A stretch of DNA of 64,000 nt from Aromatoleum toluolicum (GCF_012911005.2 NZ_WTVS01000015.1:1-64000); one strand, 5' to 3'; shown: positions 52,159 through 62,691, counted from the first letter of the stretch. Notes: generated by a model from the sequence alone, not told the origin. A program made the numbers and translations.

Positions 52159-53985
52159 ATGGAAGACCTCCTTCCCTATTACGAGCGCGAGCTTGCATTT
52201 CTGCGCGGTCATTCCCGCGAATTCGCCGAACGCTATCCGAAGATTGCCGCGCGGCTGCTGCTGAACGGCGAGGGATGCGACGACCCGCACGTCGAGCGCA
52301 TGATCGAATCCTTCGCGCTACTGTCGGCCCGCATATCGAAGAAGCTCGAAGACTCGTATCCGCTATTCACCGAGGGTCTGCTGCAGGTCCTGTATCCGCA
52401 TTATCTCCGTCCGTTCCCGGCATGTTCGATTGCGCATTTCGACAGCGAGGGCGGGGAATCGCAACTCTCGCGTCCGGTCGTGTTCGAGCGGGGAGCGGAG
52501 TTGCGGTCGCGGCCGGTGAATGGCGTCTCCTGTCGCTTCCGCACCGCATGGCGGGTCGAGCTGTTGCCGCTGCGCATCGAGGAATTCCGTTTTCAGGCGG
52601 TAGCGAGTATTCCCGCGGCGGTGCGCGCGCCGCTCGGCGTTTCGGGCATGCTCTCGATGCGGCTCGCCGTTCAGGGTGCCGGAGGGCTGGGTGGCGTCGA
52701 GCGGGTGCGCCTGTACATCGATGCGGAACCGTCCGTCGCAGCCGCACTGCGCGACGCGCTGTTCCTGCGCGTGTTGCAGACGTGGGTGGAAACCGGGGGT
52801 GGTGCCTGGCATCCCGTCGAAAGTGCGCTGATCGGGGAGGTCGGTCTGGCGGCCGATGAAGCGCTGGTCGATTTTCCCGACAGCGCCCACGATGCCTACC
52901 GTCACCTGACCGAGTACTTCGCCTTTCCGGAGAAGTACAACTTCTTCGACGTGCTGCTTGCCCGACTGCCGGCATCCGCGCGTCGGGAGGGGCAGATCCG
53001 CGTTCATTTCGCGTTCAAGGACGTGCGACCGGACGGCGAGATCGCGCGGTTGCTCGGTGGACTGAGCGGCGATTCGCTCAAGCTCGGCTGCGTGCCCGTC
53101 GTCAATCTGTTCCAGCGGCCCGGCGACCCGATCCGCCTCACGGGGCGCACATCCACGTATCCGGTGGTCGCCGACGGACGCCAGGCGCACGCTTACGAGG
53201 TCTATTCGATCGACGCGGTGCGCCGCGTGAGCCGCCAGCCGGATGGCGAGGCGCAGACAGAATATCGCCCGTTCTTTTCCCTGCGCCACGGGGAAACGCC
53301 TGAGCGGGACGGTCATTACTGGCATGCACAACGCGATGCACACGTGGCGGAGCGCAGCCCCGGTTACGAGACAGCGCTCACGATCGTCGATACCGGCTTC
53401 GATCCGCTCAAGTCCGGCAACGACATCCTGAGCGTGTCGCTGACGTGCACGAACCGCGACCTTCCCGCGCGCCTCGCGATCGGCCTCGAGGGGGGCGACC
53501 TCCACGCCGAAGGCGGCGCGGCACGTGCGATCCGGCTGTTGCGCGTGCCGACGATGTCGTGCCGCTTCAGCCATGAACGTGACGGTCTGTGGCGCCTGAT
53601 CTCGCACCTGTCGCTCAATCACCTTTCCCTTACCGGGAACGGTCTCGCCGCCTTCAAGGAAATGCTCGGTCTTTATGATGTGCGGCGGACGGCCGTGTCG
53701 CGACGCCAGATCGACGGAATCCGCGGCATCGAGCAGCGAGCGAAAACATCCTGGATGGCAGGGCGTCCCTTCGCAAGTTTCGTTCGGGGTGTCGAGGTGC
53801 GCCTGACGGTCGACGAAGACAGTTTCGTCGGCGCCGGTCTCGACGCCTTTGCGCGGGTCATCGACCGTTTCCTCGGTCTGTACGTGCAGTTGAACAGTTT
53901 CGTGCAACTCGTGCTCGTTTCGGTCAGGACAGGGGAGGAGCTCGTTCGATGCGAGCCGCGCTCGGGCGATTCGATCCTGGCCTGA
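52159..53985 (+). CDS. tssF: TssF type VI baseplate protein
   Basis: 608-aa baseplate wedge protein (VasA/ImpG). The N-terminal LLPYYERELAFLRGHSREFA and FAERYPKIAARLLLNGEGCD, then DPHVERMIESFALLSARISK and FTEGLLQVLYPHYLRPFPAC, are diagnostic. The C-terminal part includes SLNHLSLTGNGLAAFKEMLG. It forms the wedge with TssG and TssK. The end overlaps tssG by 37 nt in another frame. Confidence 0.96.
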   Translation: MEDLLPYYERELAFLRGHSREFAERYPKIAARLLLNGEGCDDPHVERMIESFALLSARISKKLEDSYPLFTEGLLQVLYPHYLRPFPACSIAHFDSEGGESQLSRPVVFERGAELRSRPVNGVSCRFRTAWRVELLPLRIEEFRFQAVASIPAAVRAPLGVSGMLSMRLAVQGAGGLGGVERVRLYIDAEPSVAAALRDALFLRVLQTWVETGGGAWHPVESALIGEVGLAADEALVDFPDSAHDAYRHLTEYFAFPEKYNFFDVLLARLPASARREGQIRVHFAFKDVRPDGEIARLLGGLSGDSLKLGCVPVVNLFQRPGDPIRLTGRTSTYPVVADGRQAHAYEVYSIDAVRRVSRQPDGEAQTEYRPFFSLRHGETPERDGHYWHAQRDAHVAERSPGYETALTIVDTGFDPLKSGNDILSVSLTCTNRDLPARLAIGLEGGDLHAEGGAARAIRLLRVPTMSCRFSHERDGLWRLISHLSLNHLSLTGNGLAAFKEMLGLYDVRRTAVSRRQIDGIRGIEQRAKTSWMAGRPFASFVRGVEVRLTVDEDSFVGAGLDAFARVIDRFLGLYVQLNSFVQLVLVSVRTGEELVRCEPRSGDSILA

Positions 53986-55019
53986 TCGAACAGCTCGTCG
54001 AGGAGCCGTACCGGTTTGAGTTCTTTCAGGCCGTGCGTCTCCTTGACGGCCTGTTCCGCGACGAGGAACCCGCGCGCCGGCATGGCGCCGATGTCCTGTC
54101 GGCTCGCATCCGTTTCCGCAACACGCTGCACCAGGGCTTCGCTCCTGCCGAGATTGAAGCGCTGGAGGCGTGGCGGCATGAGGACGGGGGCGATGACGGA
54201 GCGCGCGGCTTGAGCAGGGTCGAGATCACTCCGTACGCGATCGGGCTCCTCGGCGTGCATGGCGCCTTGCCCGCCCACTACACCGAGCGCATCTCGGAAC
54301 GAGAGCGCATTCACCGCGATCGAGCCGCGCGTGCCTTGCTCGACATCTTTGCCAACCGGGCGGTCGCCCAGTTCTACCTCGCGTGGAAGAAGTACCGCCT
54401 GCCGCTGCAGTACGAAAGCGATCGCCGCAATCGCTTCCTGCCGCTGGTGCTGTCGGTGGCGGGACTGGGATTCGACGCCCTGCGGGAGCGGATGCGGGAC
54501 GGCTCGGGGTGCATCGAGGACGAGGCGATTGCCCGCGTGGCGACGCTCCTCTCGCAGCGGCCGCTGTCGGCGAAGGCGCTCGAACGCGTCCTCGCCGGAC
54601 ATTTCCGCGTACCTGTGCGCGTCGAGCAATTCGTCGGCGCGTGGTATGCCTTGCCCGTCGAACAGCGCACAACGCTCGGCGGCCGCAACGCCCTGCTGGG
54701 GCGCACCGCGCTGTCGGGCGAACGGGTCTGGCAGCGCAATCTGAAGGTGCGGATCCACGTCGGGCCGCTCGCTGCTGCCGATTACCACACATTCCTTCCC
54801 GGGGGCGACTCGGCGGCCGCTCTTGCGAAACTGTTGTTGCTGGCGACCGGGCACCAGTTCGAATACGAAATCCGGCCCAGTCTGCGTGCCGTCGATGTCA
54901 GGCCCGCGGTGCTCGGGGCCGACTCGCCGCCGCGCCTCGGACGCGACGTCTTCCTCGCCTCGCGCCTGTCCGCGTGCGACCGGGACGATGCCGTGTACTC
55001 GCCCGGCGCCCTCCATTGA
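53949..55019 (+). CDS. tssG: TssG type VI baseplate protein
   Basis: 356-aa baseplate wedge protein (VasB/ImpH). Diagnostic N-terminal EPYRFEFFQAVRLLDGLFRD; also GLLGVHGALPAHYTERISER, LDIFANRAVAQFYLAWKKYR and FLPGGDSAAALAKLLLLATG near the end. Starts inside the tssF 3-prime end, which implies coupled translation and fixed stoichiometry with TssF. Confidence 0.95.
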   Translation: MRAALGRFDPGLIEQLVEEPYRFEFFQAVRLLDGLFRDEEPARRHGADVLSARIRFRNTLHQGFAPAEIEALEAWRHEDGGDDGARGLSRVEITPYAIGLLGVHGALPAHYTERISERERIHRDRAARALLDIFANRAVAQFYLAWKKYRLPLQYESDRRNRFLPLVLSVAGLGFDALRERMRDGSGCIEDEAIARVATLLSQRPLSAKALERVLAGHFRVPVRVEQFVGAWYALPVEQRTTLGGRNALLGRTALSGERVWQRNLKVRIHVGPLAAADYHTFLPGGDSAAALAKLLLLATGHQFEYEIRPSLRAVDVRPAVLGADSPPRLGRDVFLASRLSACDRDDAVYSPGALH

Positions 55020-55051
55020 GCAACGATTCCTTACCTCGTCCCCGCACTGCC

Positions 55052-57697
55052 ATGAGCACATCTCTCAAAACTCTGATCTGCAAGCTCAACACGATTTGTC
55101 GTGGTGCCGTTGAACGTGCCGCCAGCCTCTGCATGGCACGCGGCCATTACGAAGTGGATCTCGAACACGTGTTCCTTGCCCTGTGCGAACAGCCGGCGAG
55201 CGACTTTGCGGCCGTCCTGGCGCGCAGCGGAATCGGGATCCCGGCCGTCCAGCGCGATCTGGAGCGCGAGGTCGGACAGTTTCGCAGCGGCAACGACCGG
55301 ACCCCGGTGTTTTCCCCGCGGCTGCAGATCCTGTTGGAGCAGGCTTGGCTGATCGCATCGCTCGATGCGCGCATGCCGCGCATCCGCTCGGGACATCTGT
55401 TGCTCGGGATGTTGACGGAACCCGGGCTGTCGCAGCTCGCCCTGCGCGCTTCGGCGCTGTTCGGTCGCGTGCGCGCGGATGACCTGAAGCACAATTTCGA
55501 CGACGTCACCGCAGAGTCGGCGGAGTCGCGCGAGTTCGGCGGGCGGGGTGCGGGGTCAGACATGGGTGCGGCGGACGGCAGCGAACCAACGGCCGTTGAC
55601 GGGCAGGGCACGAACCCCGCGCTGGAACGCTACACGACCAATCTCACCCGAAGCGCGCGCGAAGGCAGGCTCGATCCGGTGATCGGACGCGATCCCGAGA
55701 TCCGGCAGGTCATCGACATCCTCATGCGACGCCGCCAGAACAATCCCATCCTGACTGGCGAGGCCGGTGTCGGCAAGACCGCCGTCGTCGAGGGGCTGGC
55801 GCAGCGCATGGCCGACGGCGAAGTCCCGGAGGCGCTGCAGGGCGTCGAACTGCATGCGCTCGACATGGGGCTGCTGCAGGCCGGTGCGAGTGTGAAGGGC
55901 GAGTTCGAAAACCGGCTGCGCAGCGTCATCGACGAAGTGCGGTCGAGCCCGATGCCGATCGTGCTTTTCATCGACGAGGCCCACACCATTATCGGAGCCG
56001 GCGGGCAGGCGGGGCAGAACGATGCGGCGAACCTCCTCAAGCCGGCCCTTGCGCGCGGCGAGTTGCGAACCGTAGCGGCGACGACCTGGGCGGAGTTCAA
56101 GAAGTACTTCGAAAAGGATGCGGCGCTGGCGCGCCGCTTTCAGGTCGTGAAAGTCGAGGAGCCGTCCGAAGACGTCGCGTCGGCGATGCTGCGGGGTATC
56201 GTGCCCCTGATGGAACGTCACTTCGGTGTGCGCGTGCTCGACGAAGCGGTGACCGAGGCCGTGCGCCTGTCGCACCGTTACGTCACAGGTCGGCAGCTTC
56301 CGGATAAGGCGATCAGCGTGCTCGACACCGCCTGCGCGCGGGTGGCCCTGTCGCACAGTACCGTGCCGGCCCGTATCGACGATGCCGAGAAACTGCTCGC
56401 GCGTCTGCGAGCGGAGGCCGCCTCGCTGGAGCGCGAGGTGCAGGACGGCGCCGGGCACGGCAAGCGTCTGACCGAAATCGGGCAGCAGCTTGCGGCTGTG
56501 GATACGGAACGGCTGGGCCTGCGAGCTCGTCATGAGCGCGAGAAGGCGCTGGTCGGACAGATCGGCGCCTTGCGCGGCCGTCATCGTGGCGAATCCGGGG
56601 CGGATGTCCCGGAGCGGTCGCTGCAATCCCTGTCCGACGAACTGCACGCCCTGCAGGGTGAAGATCCGATGGTGCCGCTGCAGGTCGACGGAAACGTCGT
56701 GGCGGGAATCATCTCGGCGTGGACCGGCATTCCGCTTGGCCGGATGGTGAAGGACGAGATCGCGACGGTGCTTCAGCTCAAGCCTCTGCTGGAGGAGCGC
56801 GTGATCGGCCAGTCCCATGCCCTGGAGGCGATCGCGCAGCGCGTTCGCACCGCGCGCGCGAACCTGGAGGATCCCGATAAGCCCAAGGGAGTGTTCCTGT
56901 TCGTCGGTCCCTCGGGGGTCGGAAAGACCGAGACCGCCTGCGCGCTCGCGGACATCCTGTATGGCGGGGAGCGCAAGCTCGTGACGCTGAACATGAGCGA
57001 GTATCAGGAGGCGCACTCGGTGTCCGGCCTGAAGGGCTCGCCCCCGGGCTATGTGGGCTACGGCGAAGGCGGCGTGCTGACCGAGGCTGTGCGCCGGAAC
57101 CCCTATTGCGTGGTGTTGCTGGACGAGGTCGAGAAGGCGCATCCGGACGTTCTGGAACTGTTCTTCCAGGTGTTCGACAAGGGCGTGCTCGACGACGCGG
57201 AGGGCAGGGAGGTCGACTTCCGCAATACCCTCATCATCCTCACCAGCAACGTCGGCTCGAGTCAGATCATGCATGCCTGCCTGAACAAGGCGAAGAAGGA
57301 CATGCCCTCGGCGAACGAACTCGGCGATTTCCTGCGTCCGGTGCTGTACCAGAATTTCAAGCCGGCCTTTCTGGGGCGCATGAAGGTGATTCCCTATTAC
57401 CCCATTTCCGACGAGATGCTCGCCGAGATCATCCGCCTGAAGTTGCGACGGATCGGCGAGCGGGTGGCGGCCAACCACCAGGCGAGCTTCGAGTGGGACG
57501 AGAGGATCGTCGGCGCGGTGGTGCAGCGCTGTACCGAGACCGATTCGGGCGCGCGCAACGTCGACCACATCCTCAACGGCAGTCTGCTGCCGGACATCGC
57601 GGAGACCGCGCTCGTCCGCATGGCCGAAGGGGCCGCGATCAACGTGATCAAAGTGAGTGCCGACAAGCGCGGGGCGTTCCGCTACGCGGTCCGCTAG
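55052..57697 (+). CDS. clpV: ClpV (TssH) type VI sheath-recycling AAA+ ATPase
   Basis: 881-aa ClpB-like unfoldase. The N-terminal domain (about 1-160) has the ClpV-type start with LEHVFLALCEQPASDFAAVL. The first AAA module has Walker A GEAGVGKTA and Walker B VLFIDEAHTII; a middle coiled-coil follows (LLARLRAEAASLEREVQDGA). The second AAA module has GPSGVGKTETA and VVLLDEVEKAH. It extracts TssC from contracted sheaths. The start at 55052 gives the family N-terminus; the frame upstream is a shadow of tssG. Last gene of the operon, followed by a terminator. Confidence 0.97.
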   Translation: MSTSLKTLICKLNTICRGAVERAASLCMARGHYEVDLEHVFLALCEQPASDFAAVLARSGIGIPAVQRDLEREVGQFRSGNDRTPVFSPRLQILLEQAWLIASLDARMPRIRSGHLLLGMLTEPGLSQLALRASALFGRVRADDLKHNFDDVTAESAESREFGGRGAGSDMGAADGSEPTAVDGQGTNPALERYTTNLTRSAREGRLDPVIGRDPEIRQVIDILMRRRQNNPILTGEAGVGKTAVVEGLAQRMADGEVPEALQGVELHALDMGLLQAGASVKGEFENRLRSVIDEVRSSPMPIVLFIDEAHTIIGAGGQAGQNDAANLLKPALARGELRTVAATTWAEFKKYFEKDAALARRFQVVKVEEPSEDVASAMLRGIVPLMERHFGVRVLDEAVTEAVRLSHRYVTGRQLPDKAISVLDTACARVALSHSTVPARIDDAEKLLARLRAEAASLEREVQDGAGHGKRLTEIGQQLAAVDTERLGLRARHEREKALVGQIGALRGRHRGESGADVPERSLQSLSDELHALQGEDPMVPLQVDGNVVAGIISAWTGIPLGRMVKDEIATVLQLKPLLEERVIGQSHALEAIAQRVRTARANLEDPDKPKGVFLFVGPSGVGKTETACALADILYGGERKLVTLNMSEYQEAHSVSGLKGSPPGYVGYGEGGVLTEAVRRNPYCVVLLDEVEKAHPDVLELFFQVFDKGVLDDAEGREVDFRNTLIILTSNVGSSQIMHACLNKAKKDMPSANELGDFLRPVLYQNFKPAFLGRMKVIPYYPISDEMLAEIIRLKLRRIGERVAANHQASFEWDERIVGAVVQRCTETDSGARNVDHILNGSLLPDIAETALVRMAEGAAINVIKVSADKRGAFRYAVR

Positions 57698-57754
57698 CCA
57701 ACAACCCAGATTAAGGTCGAACGGCGCGATGGCTGCGCGCCATCGGCAAAGACA

Positions 57755-57790
57755 AAGGGGTTACACCGATATGGTGTAACCCCTTCTTTT

Positions 57791-57791
<1 letters not shown>
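57755..57791 (+). terminator. rho-independent terminator after clpV
   Basis: A 13-bp stem AAGGGGTTACACC (57755-57767) / GGTGTAACCCCTT (57773-57785) with a 5-nt loop, followed by CTTTTT. It ends the plus-strand type VI operon; its U-run abuts the 3-prime end of the convergent tRNA gene. Confidence 0.92.
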
Positions 57792-57869
<78 letters not shown>

Positions 57870-57934
57870 TTGAACTGACAGCTAATTCGGGTGCTTACCC
57901 GCGCTGGCCGACTGAACCGCAGGTTCGGAAGGCG

Positions 57935-57956
57935 GGCGCCCGCCGGAGCGGGCGCC
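57935..57956 (-). terminator. GC-rich hairpin downstream of rpoD
   Basis: GGCGCCCGC / GCGGGCGCC, a 9-bp stem with loop CGGA, directly after the rpoD stop codon on the minus strand. No U-tract follows on that strand, so it may be a weak terminator or a 3-prime end stabiliser. Confidence 0.45.
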
Positions 57957-57962
57957 GAGACA

Positions 57963-59954
57963 TCAGGCGTCGCTGTCGAGGAAGCTGCGCAGGCGCTCCG
58001 AGCGGCTCGGGTGACGCAGCTTGCGCAGGGCCTTGGCTTCGATCTGGCGGATGCGCTCGCGGGTGACATCGAACTGCTTGCCGACTTCCTCGAGGGTGTG
58101 GTCGGTATTCATTTCGATGCCGAAGCGCATGCGCAGCACCTTCGCTTCGCGTGCCGTGAGCGAATCGAGCACTTCGCTGGTGGCGTCGCGCAGGCTGGAG
58201 TACATCGCCGCGTCGGCCGGGGCCAGCGTCGCCTGGTCCTCGATGAAGTCGCCCAGATGGGAGTCGTCGTCGTCGCCGATCGGCGTTTCCATCGAGATCG
58301 GCTCCTTGGAGATCTTCATGATCTTGCGGATCTTCTCCTCGGGCATCTCCATTTTCTCGGCCAGCGTCGCGGGATCCGGCTCTTGACCGGTTTCCTGAAG
58401 GATCTGCCGGCTGATGCGGTTCATCTTGTTGATCGTCTCGATCATGTGAACCGGGATGCGGATGGTGCGTGCCTGGTCCGCGATCGAGCGGGTGATGGCC
58501 TGGCGGATCCACCACGTCGCGTAGGTCGAGAACTTGTAGCCGCGGCGGTATTCGAACTTGTCCACCGCCTTCATCAGGCCGATGTTGCCTTCCTGGATCA
58601 GGTCGAGGAACTGCAGGCCGCGGTTCGTGTACTTCTTCGCGATGGAAATGACGAGACGCAGGTTCGCCTCGGTCATCTCACGCTTGGCGCGGCGCATCTT
58701 GGCCTCGCCGGTCGACATCTGGCGGTTGATGTCCTTGAGTTCCTTGAGCGGGATACCGATGCGGGTCTGCAGGTCGATGAGCTTCTGCTGCTCCTCGAGC
58801 ACTGCGGGATGCACGCGCATCAGGCCCTCGGCGTAGTTCTTGCCGACGCCGATCTCGTCCTTGAGCCAGTCGAGGTCGACTTCCTTGCCGGGGAAGACCT
58901 TGATGAAGTGCTGGCGCGGCATGCCGGCACGGTCCACGCACAGTTGCAGGATCTGGCGTTCATGGCCGCGCACCTGCTCGACCATGTGGCGCACGGAATC
59001 GCACAGGCGTTCGATCGACTTGGCGGTGAAGCGGATGTTGAGGAGCTCGTCCGAAATCTGCTGCTGCAGCGAAAGGTAATCCGCGTCCTGCGAGCCACGT
59101 TCGGCGAGGGCGGCCATCTTGCGCTCGTTCAGTTCGCGGATGATCGCGAAGCGTGCGAGAGCTTCGTTCTTCAGCTGCAGGAGCGTCGCGGCGTTGGCGG
59201 CGGCTTCCTTTTCTTCGGAGCTTTCGTCGTCGTCGTCGTCGTCGGCGGCGCTCTCCTCGTCCTCGGCGTCTTCGTCGCCCTCTTCGGCTTCGGACATGGC
59301 CGCTTCCTCTTCCGCGGAAGCAGCGTTCGGATCGATCAGGCCGTCGACGAGTTCGTCGATGCGCATCTCGTCCTGCGCGACCTTGTCGGTGAGCCCCAGC
59401 ATCTCGACGATGGTGGTCGGGCACGCGGAGATCGCCTGGACCATGTGGCGCAGACCGTCTTCGATACGCTTGGCGATCTCGATTTCGCCTTCACGGGTGA
59501 GCAGTTCGACGGTGCCCATTTCGCGCATGTACATGCGCACGGGGTCGGTGGTGCGCCCGAATTCCGAGTCGACCGATGACAGCGCCTGTTCGGCTTCCTC
59601 TTCCGCGACGTCCTCGTCCACCGTGCTCGGCACGGCGTCGGACATCAGCAGATCTTCAGCAGCCGGGGCCGCATCGAAGACCCGGATGCCCATATTGTTG
59701 AAGGTCGCGATGATGCCTTCGATCTGCTCGGCGTCGGCAACGTCGTCGGGAAGGTGGTCGCTGATCTCGGCGTAGGTGAGGTAGCCGCGCTCCTTGCCGA
59801 GCGTGATCAGGGTCTTGAGGCGGGTCCTGCGGATTTCGGCGTCGATGGGCCCGAGTTCCGGCCCTTCGGCGATCAGAACGGCCTTGTCCTTGGCCTTGGA
59901 GGCACGTCCTTTGGGGCTATCCTTGCGCGAATCCTTGGTTTTTTCGCGGGCCAT
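57963..59954 (-). CDS. rpoD: RNA polymerase primary sigma factor (sigma-70)
   Basis: 663-aa housekeeping sigma factor. Region 1.1 lies near the N-terminus ([20 protein letters not shown]). Region 1.2 is [21 protein letters not shown] long non-conserved insert contains a run of Asp/Glu ([20 protein letters not shown]). Region 2 contains the [20 protein letters not shown] core-binding and -10 recognition helix, and region 4.2 ends with the -35 recognition HTH ([20 protein letters not shown]). The start at 59954 is the ATG following GGAG. Part of the rpsU-yqeY-dnaG-rpoD operon. Confidence 0.98.
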   Translation of the reverse strand: MAREKTKDSRKDSPKGRASKAKDKAVLIAEGPELGPIDAEIRRTRLKTLITLGKERGYLTYAEISDHLPDDVADAEQIEGIIATFNNMGIRVFDAAPAAEDLLMSDAVPSTVDEDVAEEEAEQALSSVDSEFGRTTDPVRMYMREMGTVELLTREGEIEIAKRIEDGLRHMVQAISACPTTIVEMLGLTDKVAQDEMRIDELVDGLIDPNAASAEEEAAMSEAEEGDEDAEDEESAADDDDDDESSEEKEAAANAATLLQLKNEALARFAIIRELNERKMAALAERGSQDADYLSLQQQISDELLNIRFTAKSIERLCDSVRHMVEQVRGHERQILQLCVDRAGMPRQHFIKVFPGKEVDLDWLKDEIGVGKNYAEGLMRVHPAVLEEQQKLIDLQTRIGIPLKELKDINRQMSTGEAKMRRAKREMTEANLRLVISIAKKYTNRGLQFLDLIQEGNIGLMKAVDKFEYRRGYKFSTYATWWIRQAITRSIADQARTIRIPVHMIETINKMNRISRQILQETGQEPDPATLAEKMEMPEEKIRKIMKISKEPISMETPIGDDDDSHLGDFIEDQATLAPADAAMYSSLRDATSEVLDSLTAREAKVLRMRFGIEMNTDHTLEEVGKQFDVTRERIRQIEAKALRKLRHPSRSERLRSFLDSDA

Positions 59955-60003
59955 GGCACTCCTTGAATCGGGCGAAAGATGAATTGGGTAACCTGCAATT
60001 ATA

Positions 60004-61830
60004 CTAAACGTCCGGCGTTTTGCGGACGTTGACAAGGTTCATTTTTTCGAGCAGCAGTTCCGCGAGGCGATGCCTGTCCATCGGCGAAAGTCCCGATTCG
60101 CGCTCCTGCGCGGTCAGGGCAACGATCTCGCGGGTGATTGCATTGGCGTGGAGCTTGTTCAGGGTGTCTTCGAAGAGGATCTCGACGACGTCCTCGTCAA
60201 ATTCCGCGTCGACCAATTCCGCAGCCACGCGCGCCAGTGTGTCGGCGTGAGGGGTGTCGCGGAACTGTTCGACCAGCGCGCCCAGTCCCGCGTTCATCGC
60301 CAGGTCGCCGGTGCTCGACAGGTCGATGATCGCGACCAAGGCTTGGCCCTCGGCGGTATGGACGGGGATGAGGTCAACCGGCAACCGTGCGGCCCACGCC
60401 GGATGTTGCAGGACGAGGCGCAGGAGGGTGTTCGCTTCCGAGGGAGGGCGTCGGCGCTGGCGGTTCGGGGGCTGAGTGGGGGCGCCGGGAGGCCTGCGGT
60501 CACGCCAGTTGTCGAATCCATCCTCGCGCGACTGGCGCGAGGTGTTTTGTGCCTTGAGGCCGAAGGCCGTTTCCACTTCGTTCTGGCTGAATCCGGAGGC
60601 GTCTGCGATTGCTTTGATGATCTGCAGACGCAGCATCGGCGCCGCGATGCGGGTGACCAGGGGCTTTGCGTCATGCACGAGCCTCGCGCGCCCTTCGGCG
60701 GTGTCGAGCGGGCATTCGGCACGCAATTCGTTGAGCAGGAAGGTCGTCAGCGGGGTCGCGTCGTTTGCCGCCAGGTTGAACGCTGCGGCTCCGTGCGCGC
60801 GCACGAACGAGTCCGGGTCATGCTGTTCGGGCAGGAACAGGAAGGCCAGGGTGACGTCGTCGCGCAGCGCCTCGAGTGCGGACTCCAGCGCGCGTCGCGC
60901 CGCCTTGCGCCCCGCGTTGTCGCCGTCGAAGCAGAAGACGATGCGCTGCGACTGGCGCAGCAAGGTGTTGATGTGATGCGGGGTGGTCGCCGTGCCGAGG
61001 GTGGCGACGGCATTGGCAACGCCGAATTGCGCCAGCGCCACGACGTCCATGTAGCCCTCGACGACAATCGAGTAGCCGGCGTCGCGGATCGCTTTCTGGG
61101 CCTGCGGAAGGCCGTACAGTTCGCGTCCCTTCTCGAACAGCGGGGTTTCGGGGGAGTTGAGGTACTTCGGTTCGCCGGTGTCGAGGACTCTTCCGCCGAA
61201 CGCGATGATGCGCCCGCGGCGGTCCTGGATCGGGAACATGATGCGGTTGCGGAAGCGGTCGTAGCGTCGTCCGGCATCGTTCTCGATCACCAGACCGGCG
61301 TCGAGGAGGGCTTTGGCATCGTAGTTCGGAAAAGTATCCCGCAGGGCTTGCCAGTCGTCGGGTGCGAAGCCGATGCCGAAGCGCGCGGCAATCTCGCCAG
61401 ACACGCCGCGCCGTTTGAGGTAGTCGATCGCGGCAGGCGCGGTCTTGAGTTGTTCGCGATAGAAGCGGGCGGCGGCGGTCATCGCTTCGATCAGCCCGTC
61501 ATGAGCTGACGCTGCTTCGGGGCGGAAGCCGGGGCGGTTTTCCTGCGGAACCTGCAGTCCTGCGTAGGATGCGAGTTCCTTGACCGCCTCCACGAACGAG
61601 AGGCCGCTGTATTCCATCAGGAAGCCGACGGCGCTGCCGTGCGCGCCGCAGCCGAAGCAGTGATAGAACTGCTTGCTCGGGCTCACGGAGAACGACGCGG
61701 ACTTTTCCCCGTGGAAGGGGCAGCAGGCGAAGTAGTTCGCGCCACTCTTCTTGAGGGTGAGGTGGCGCTCGATGACGTCGATGATGTCGACGCGCGCGAG
61801 CAGGTCCTGGATGAACGACTGCGGGATCAT
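60004..61830 (-). CDS. dnaG: DNA primase
   Basis: 608-aa replication primase. The CHC2 zinc finger is at about residues 40-64 ([20 protein letters not shown], then HCFGCG). An RNA polymerase domain with TOPRIM core follows: [20 protein letters not shown] with the catalytic Glu and [20 protein letters not shown] with the Asp pair. The C-terminal part is a DnaB-binding helical domain. The start at 61830 was chosen at the ATG before [17 protein letters not shown]. It lies 49 nt ahead of rpoD. Confidence 0.98.
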   Translation of the reverse strand: MIPQSFIQDLLARVDIIDVIERHLTLKKSGANYFACCPFHGEKSASFSVSPSKQFYHCFGCGAHGSAVGFLMEYSGLSFVEAVKELASYAGLQVPQENRPGFRPEAASAHDGLIEAMTAAARFYREQLKTAPAAIDYLKRRGVSGEIAARFGIGFAPDDWQALRDTFPNYDAKALLDAGLVIENDAGRRYDRFRNRIMFPIQDRRGRIIAFGGRVLDTGEPKYLNSPETPLFEKGRELYGLPQAQKAIRDAGYSIVVEGYMDVVALAQFGVANAVATLGTATTPHHINTLLRQSQRIVFCFDGDNAGRKAARRALESALEALRDDVTLAFLFLPEQHDPDSFVRAHGAAAFNLAANDATPLTTFLLNELRAECPLDTAEGRARLVHDAKPLVTRIAAPMLRLQIIKAIADASGFSQNEVETAFGLKAQNTSRQSREDGFDNWRDRRPPGAPTQPPNRQRRRPPSEANTLLRLVLQHPAWAARLPVDLIPVHTAEGQALVAIIDLSSTGDLAMNAGLGALVEQFRDTPHADTLARVAAELVDAEFDEDVVEILFEDTLNKLHANAITREIVALTAQERESGLSPMDRHRLAELLLEKMNLVNVRKTPDV

Positions 61831-61867
61831 GGTTGCCGCCGCCCGCGTTCGGGCGGGCGGTAGGTGC

Positions 61868-62314
61868 TCAGGCCGAGAGTCGGGCGCGCACCCTGCGCGA
61901 GACTTCTGCCATGTCGGCACGTCCGGCAAGCCGAGTCTTGAGTTGCGGCATCACGCGACCCAGGTCGGCAATGCCCGTGGCTCCGGCATCGGCGATCGCT
62001 GCGGCGATCTCGGCGTCGAGTTCGGTGTCCGACAACTGGGCGGGCAAATAGGCCGACAGCACTTCGATCTCGAAACGCTCGTTGGCGGCGAGGTCGGGGC
62101 GGTTTGCGGCGTCGTACTGGCTCGCGGAGTCGCGACGCTGTTTGACCAGCTTCTCGACCGTCCCCTGGATGCCGGCGTCGTCGAGTTCGATCCGGTTGTC
62201 GATCTCGCGCTGCTTGATTGCGGCGATGAGCAGGCGCACGGCGGAGAGGCGCGCGCTATCCTTGGCGCGCAGGGCGGCCTTCATGTCGTCCTGGATGCGT
62301 TGCATGAGAGACAT
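61868..62314 (-). CDS. yqeY: GatB/YqeY domain protein
   Basis: 148-aa cytoplasmic protein of the YqeY family, related to the tail domain of the amidotransferase subunit GatB. N-terminal helices MSLMQRIQDDMKAALRAKDS, the LSAVRLLIAAIKQREIDNRI segment, and the second half with EIEVLSAYLPAQLSDTELDA. Function is uncertain; tRNA-dependent amidation is suggested by the GatB relation. It lies between rpsU and dnaG, as in many betaproteobacteria and pseudomonads. A terminator hairpin sits between it and rpsU. Confidence 0.94.
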   Translation of the reverse strand: MSLMQRIQDDMKAALRAKDSARLSAVRLLIAAIKQREIDNRIELDDAGIQGTVEKLVKQRRDSASQYDAANRPDLAANERFEIEVLSAYLPAQLSDTELDAEIAAAIADAGATGIADLGRVMPQLKTRLAGRADMAEVSRRVRARLSA

Positions 62315-62330
62315 GGGCAATGCTCCGAAT

Positions 62331-62383
62331 GGCAATACAAAAACCACGCCGGGCGCAAGTCGAATGACTTGCGCCCGGCGTGG
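62331..62383 (-). terminator. terminator hairpin between rpsU and yqeY
   Basis: A perfect 18-bp stem (62344-62361 with 62366-62383) and GAAT loop; on the minus strand it is followed by TTTTTGTATTG. It should stop most rpsU transcripts, letting a fraction read into yqeY-dnaG-rpoD, as the internal terminator after rpsU does in E. coli. Confidence 0.9.
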
Positions 62384-62410
62384 ATGACCGGCTGCGGATC
62401 CTGAGGCGGA

Positions 62411-62623
62411 TCAGTACAGCTTCGGCGGCAGGGTCTGGCTGCGCAGGCGCTTGTGATTGCGCTTGACGGCGGCGGCCGACTTGCGCTTACGCTCCGCGGT
62501 GGGCTTTTCGTAGAACTCGCGGGCGCGCAGCTCAGTCAGCAAACCGGTTTTTTCGATGGTGCGCTTGAAGCGGCGAATTGCGACTTCAAACGGCTCGTTC
62601 TCCTTGACGCGGATACCCGGCAT
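62411..62623 (-). CDS. rpsU: 30S ribosomal protein S21
   Basis: 70-aa basic ribosomal protein. [20 protein letters not shown] and [20 protein letters not shown] are nearly invariant in S21; it binds near the 3-prime end of 16S rRNA and helps initiation. The start at 62623 matches the conserved N-terminus; a frame upstream is not conserved. First gene of the macromolecular-synthesis operon, with a strong promoter 40 nt upstream. Confidence 0.98.
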
Positions 62624-62662
62624 TGCGAACTTCCTTGTGTGTCTGGTAGGCGGAAAGCGCGG

Positions 62663-62691
62663 ATTATATCCGTTCGATTCGGACAAGCCAA
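62663..62691 (-). promoter_or_regulatory. sigma-70 promoter of rpsU
   Basis: On the minus strand: TTGGCT (complement of 62686-62691), 17-nt spacer, TATAAT (complement of 62663-62668), a consensus -10 box. It sits 39 nt ahead of the rpsU start and back to back with tsaD. Confidence 0.82.

Noticed and set aside
55556-57568. 670-codon minus-strand frame opposite clpV
   Set aside because: Antisense shadow; clpV Walker motifs are intact on the plus strand.
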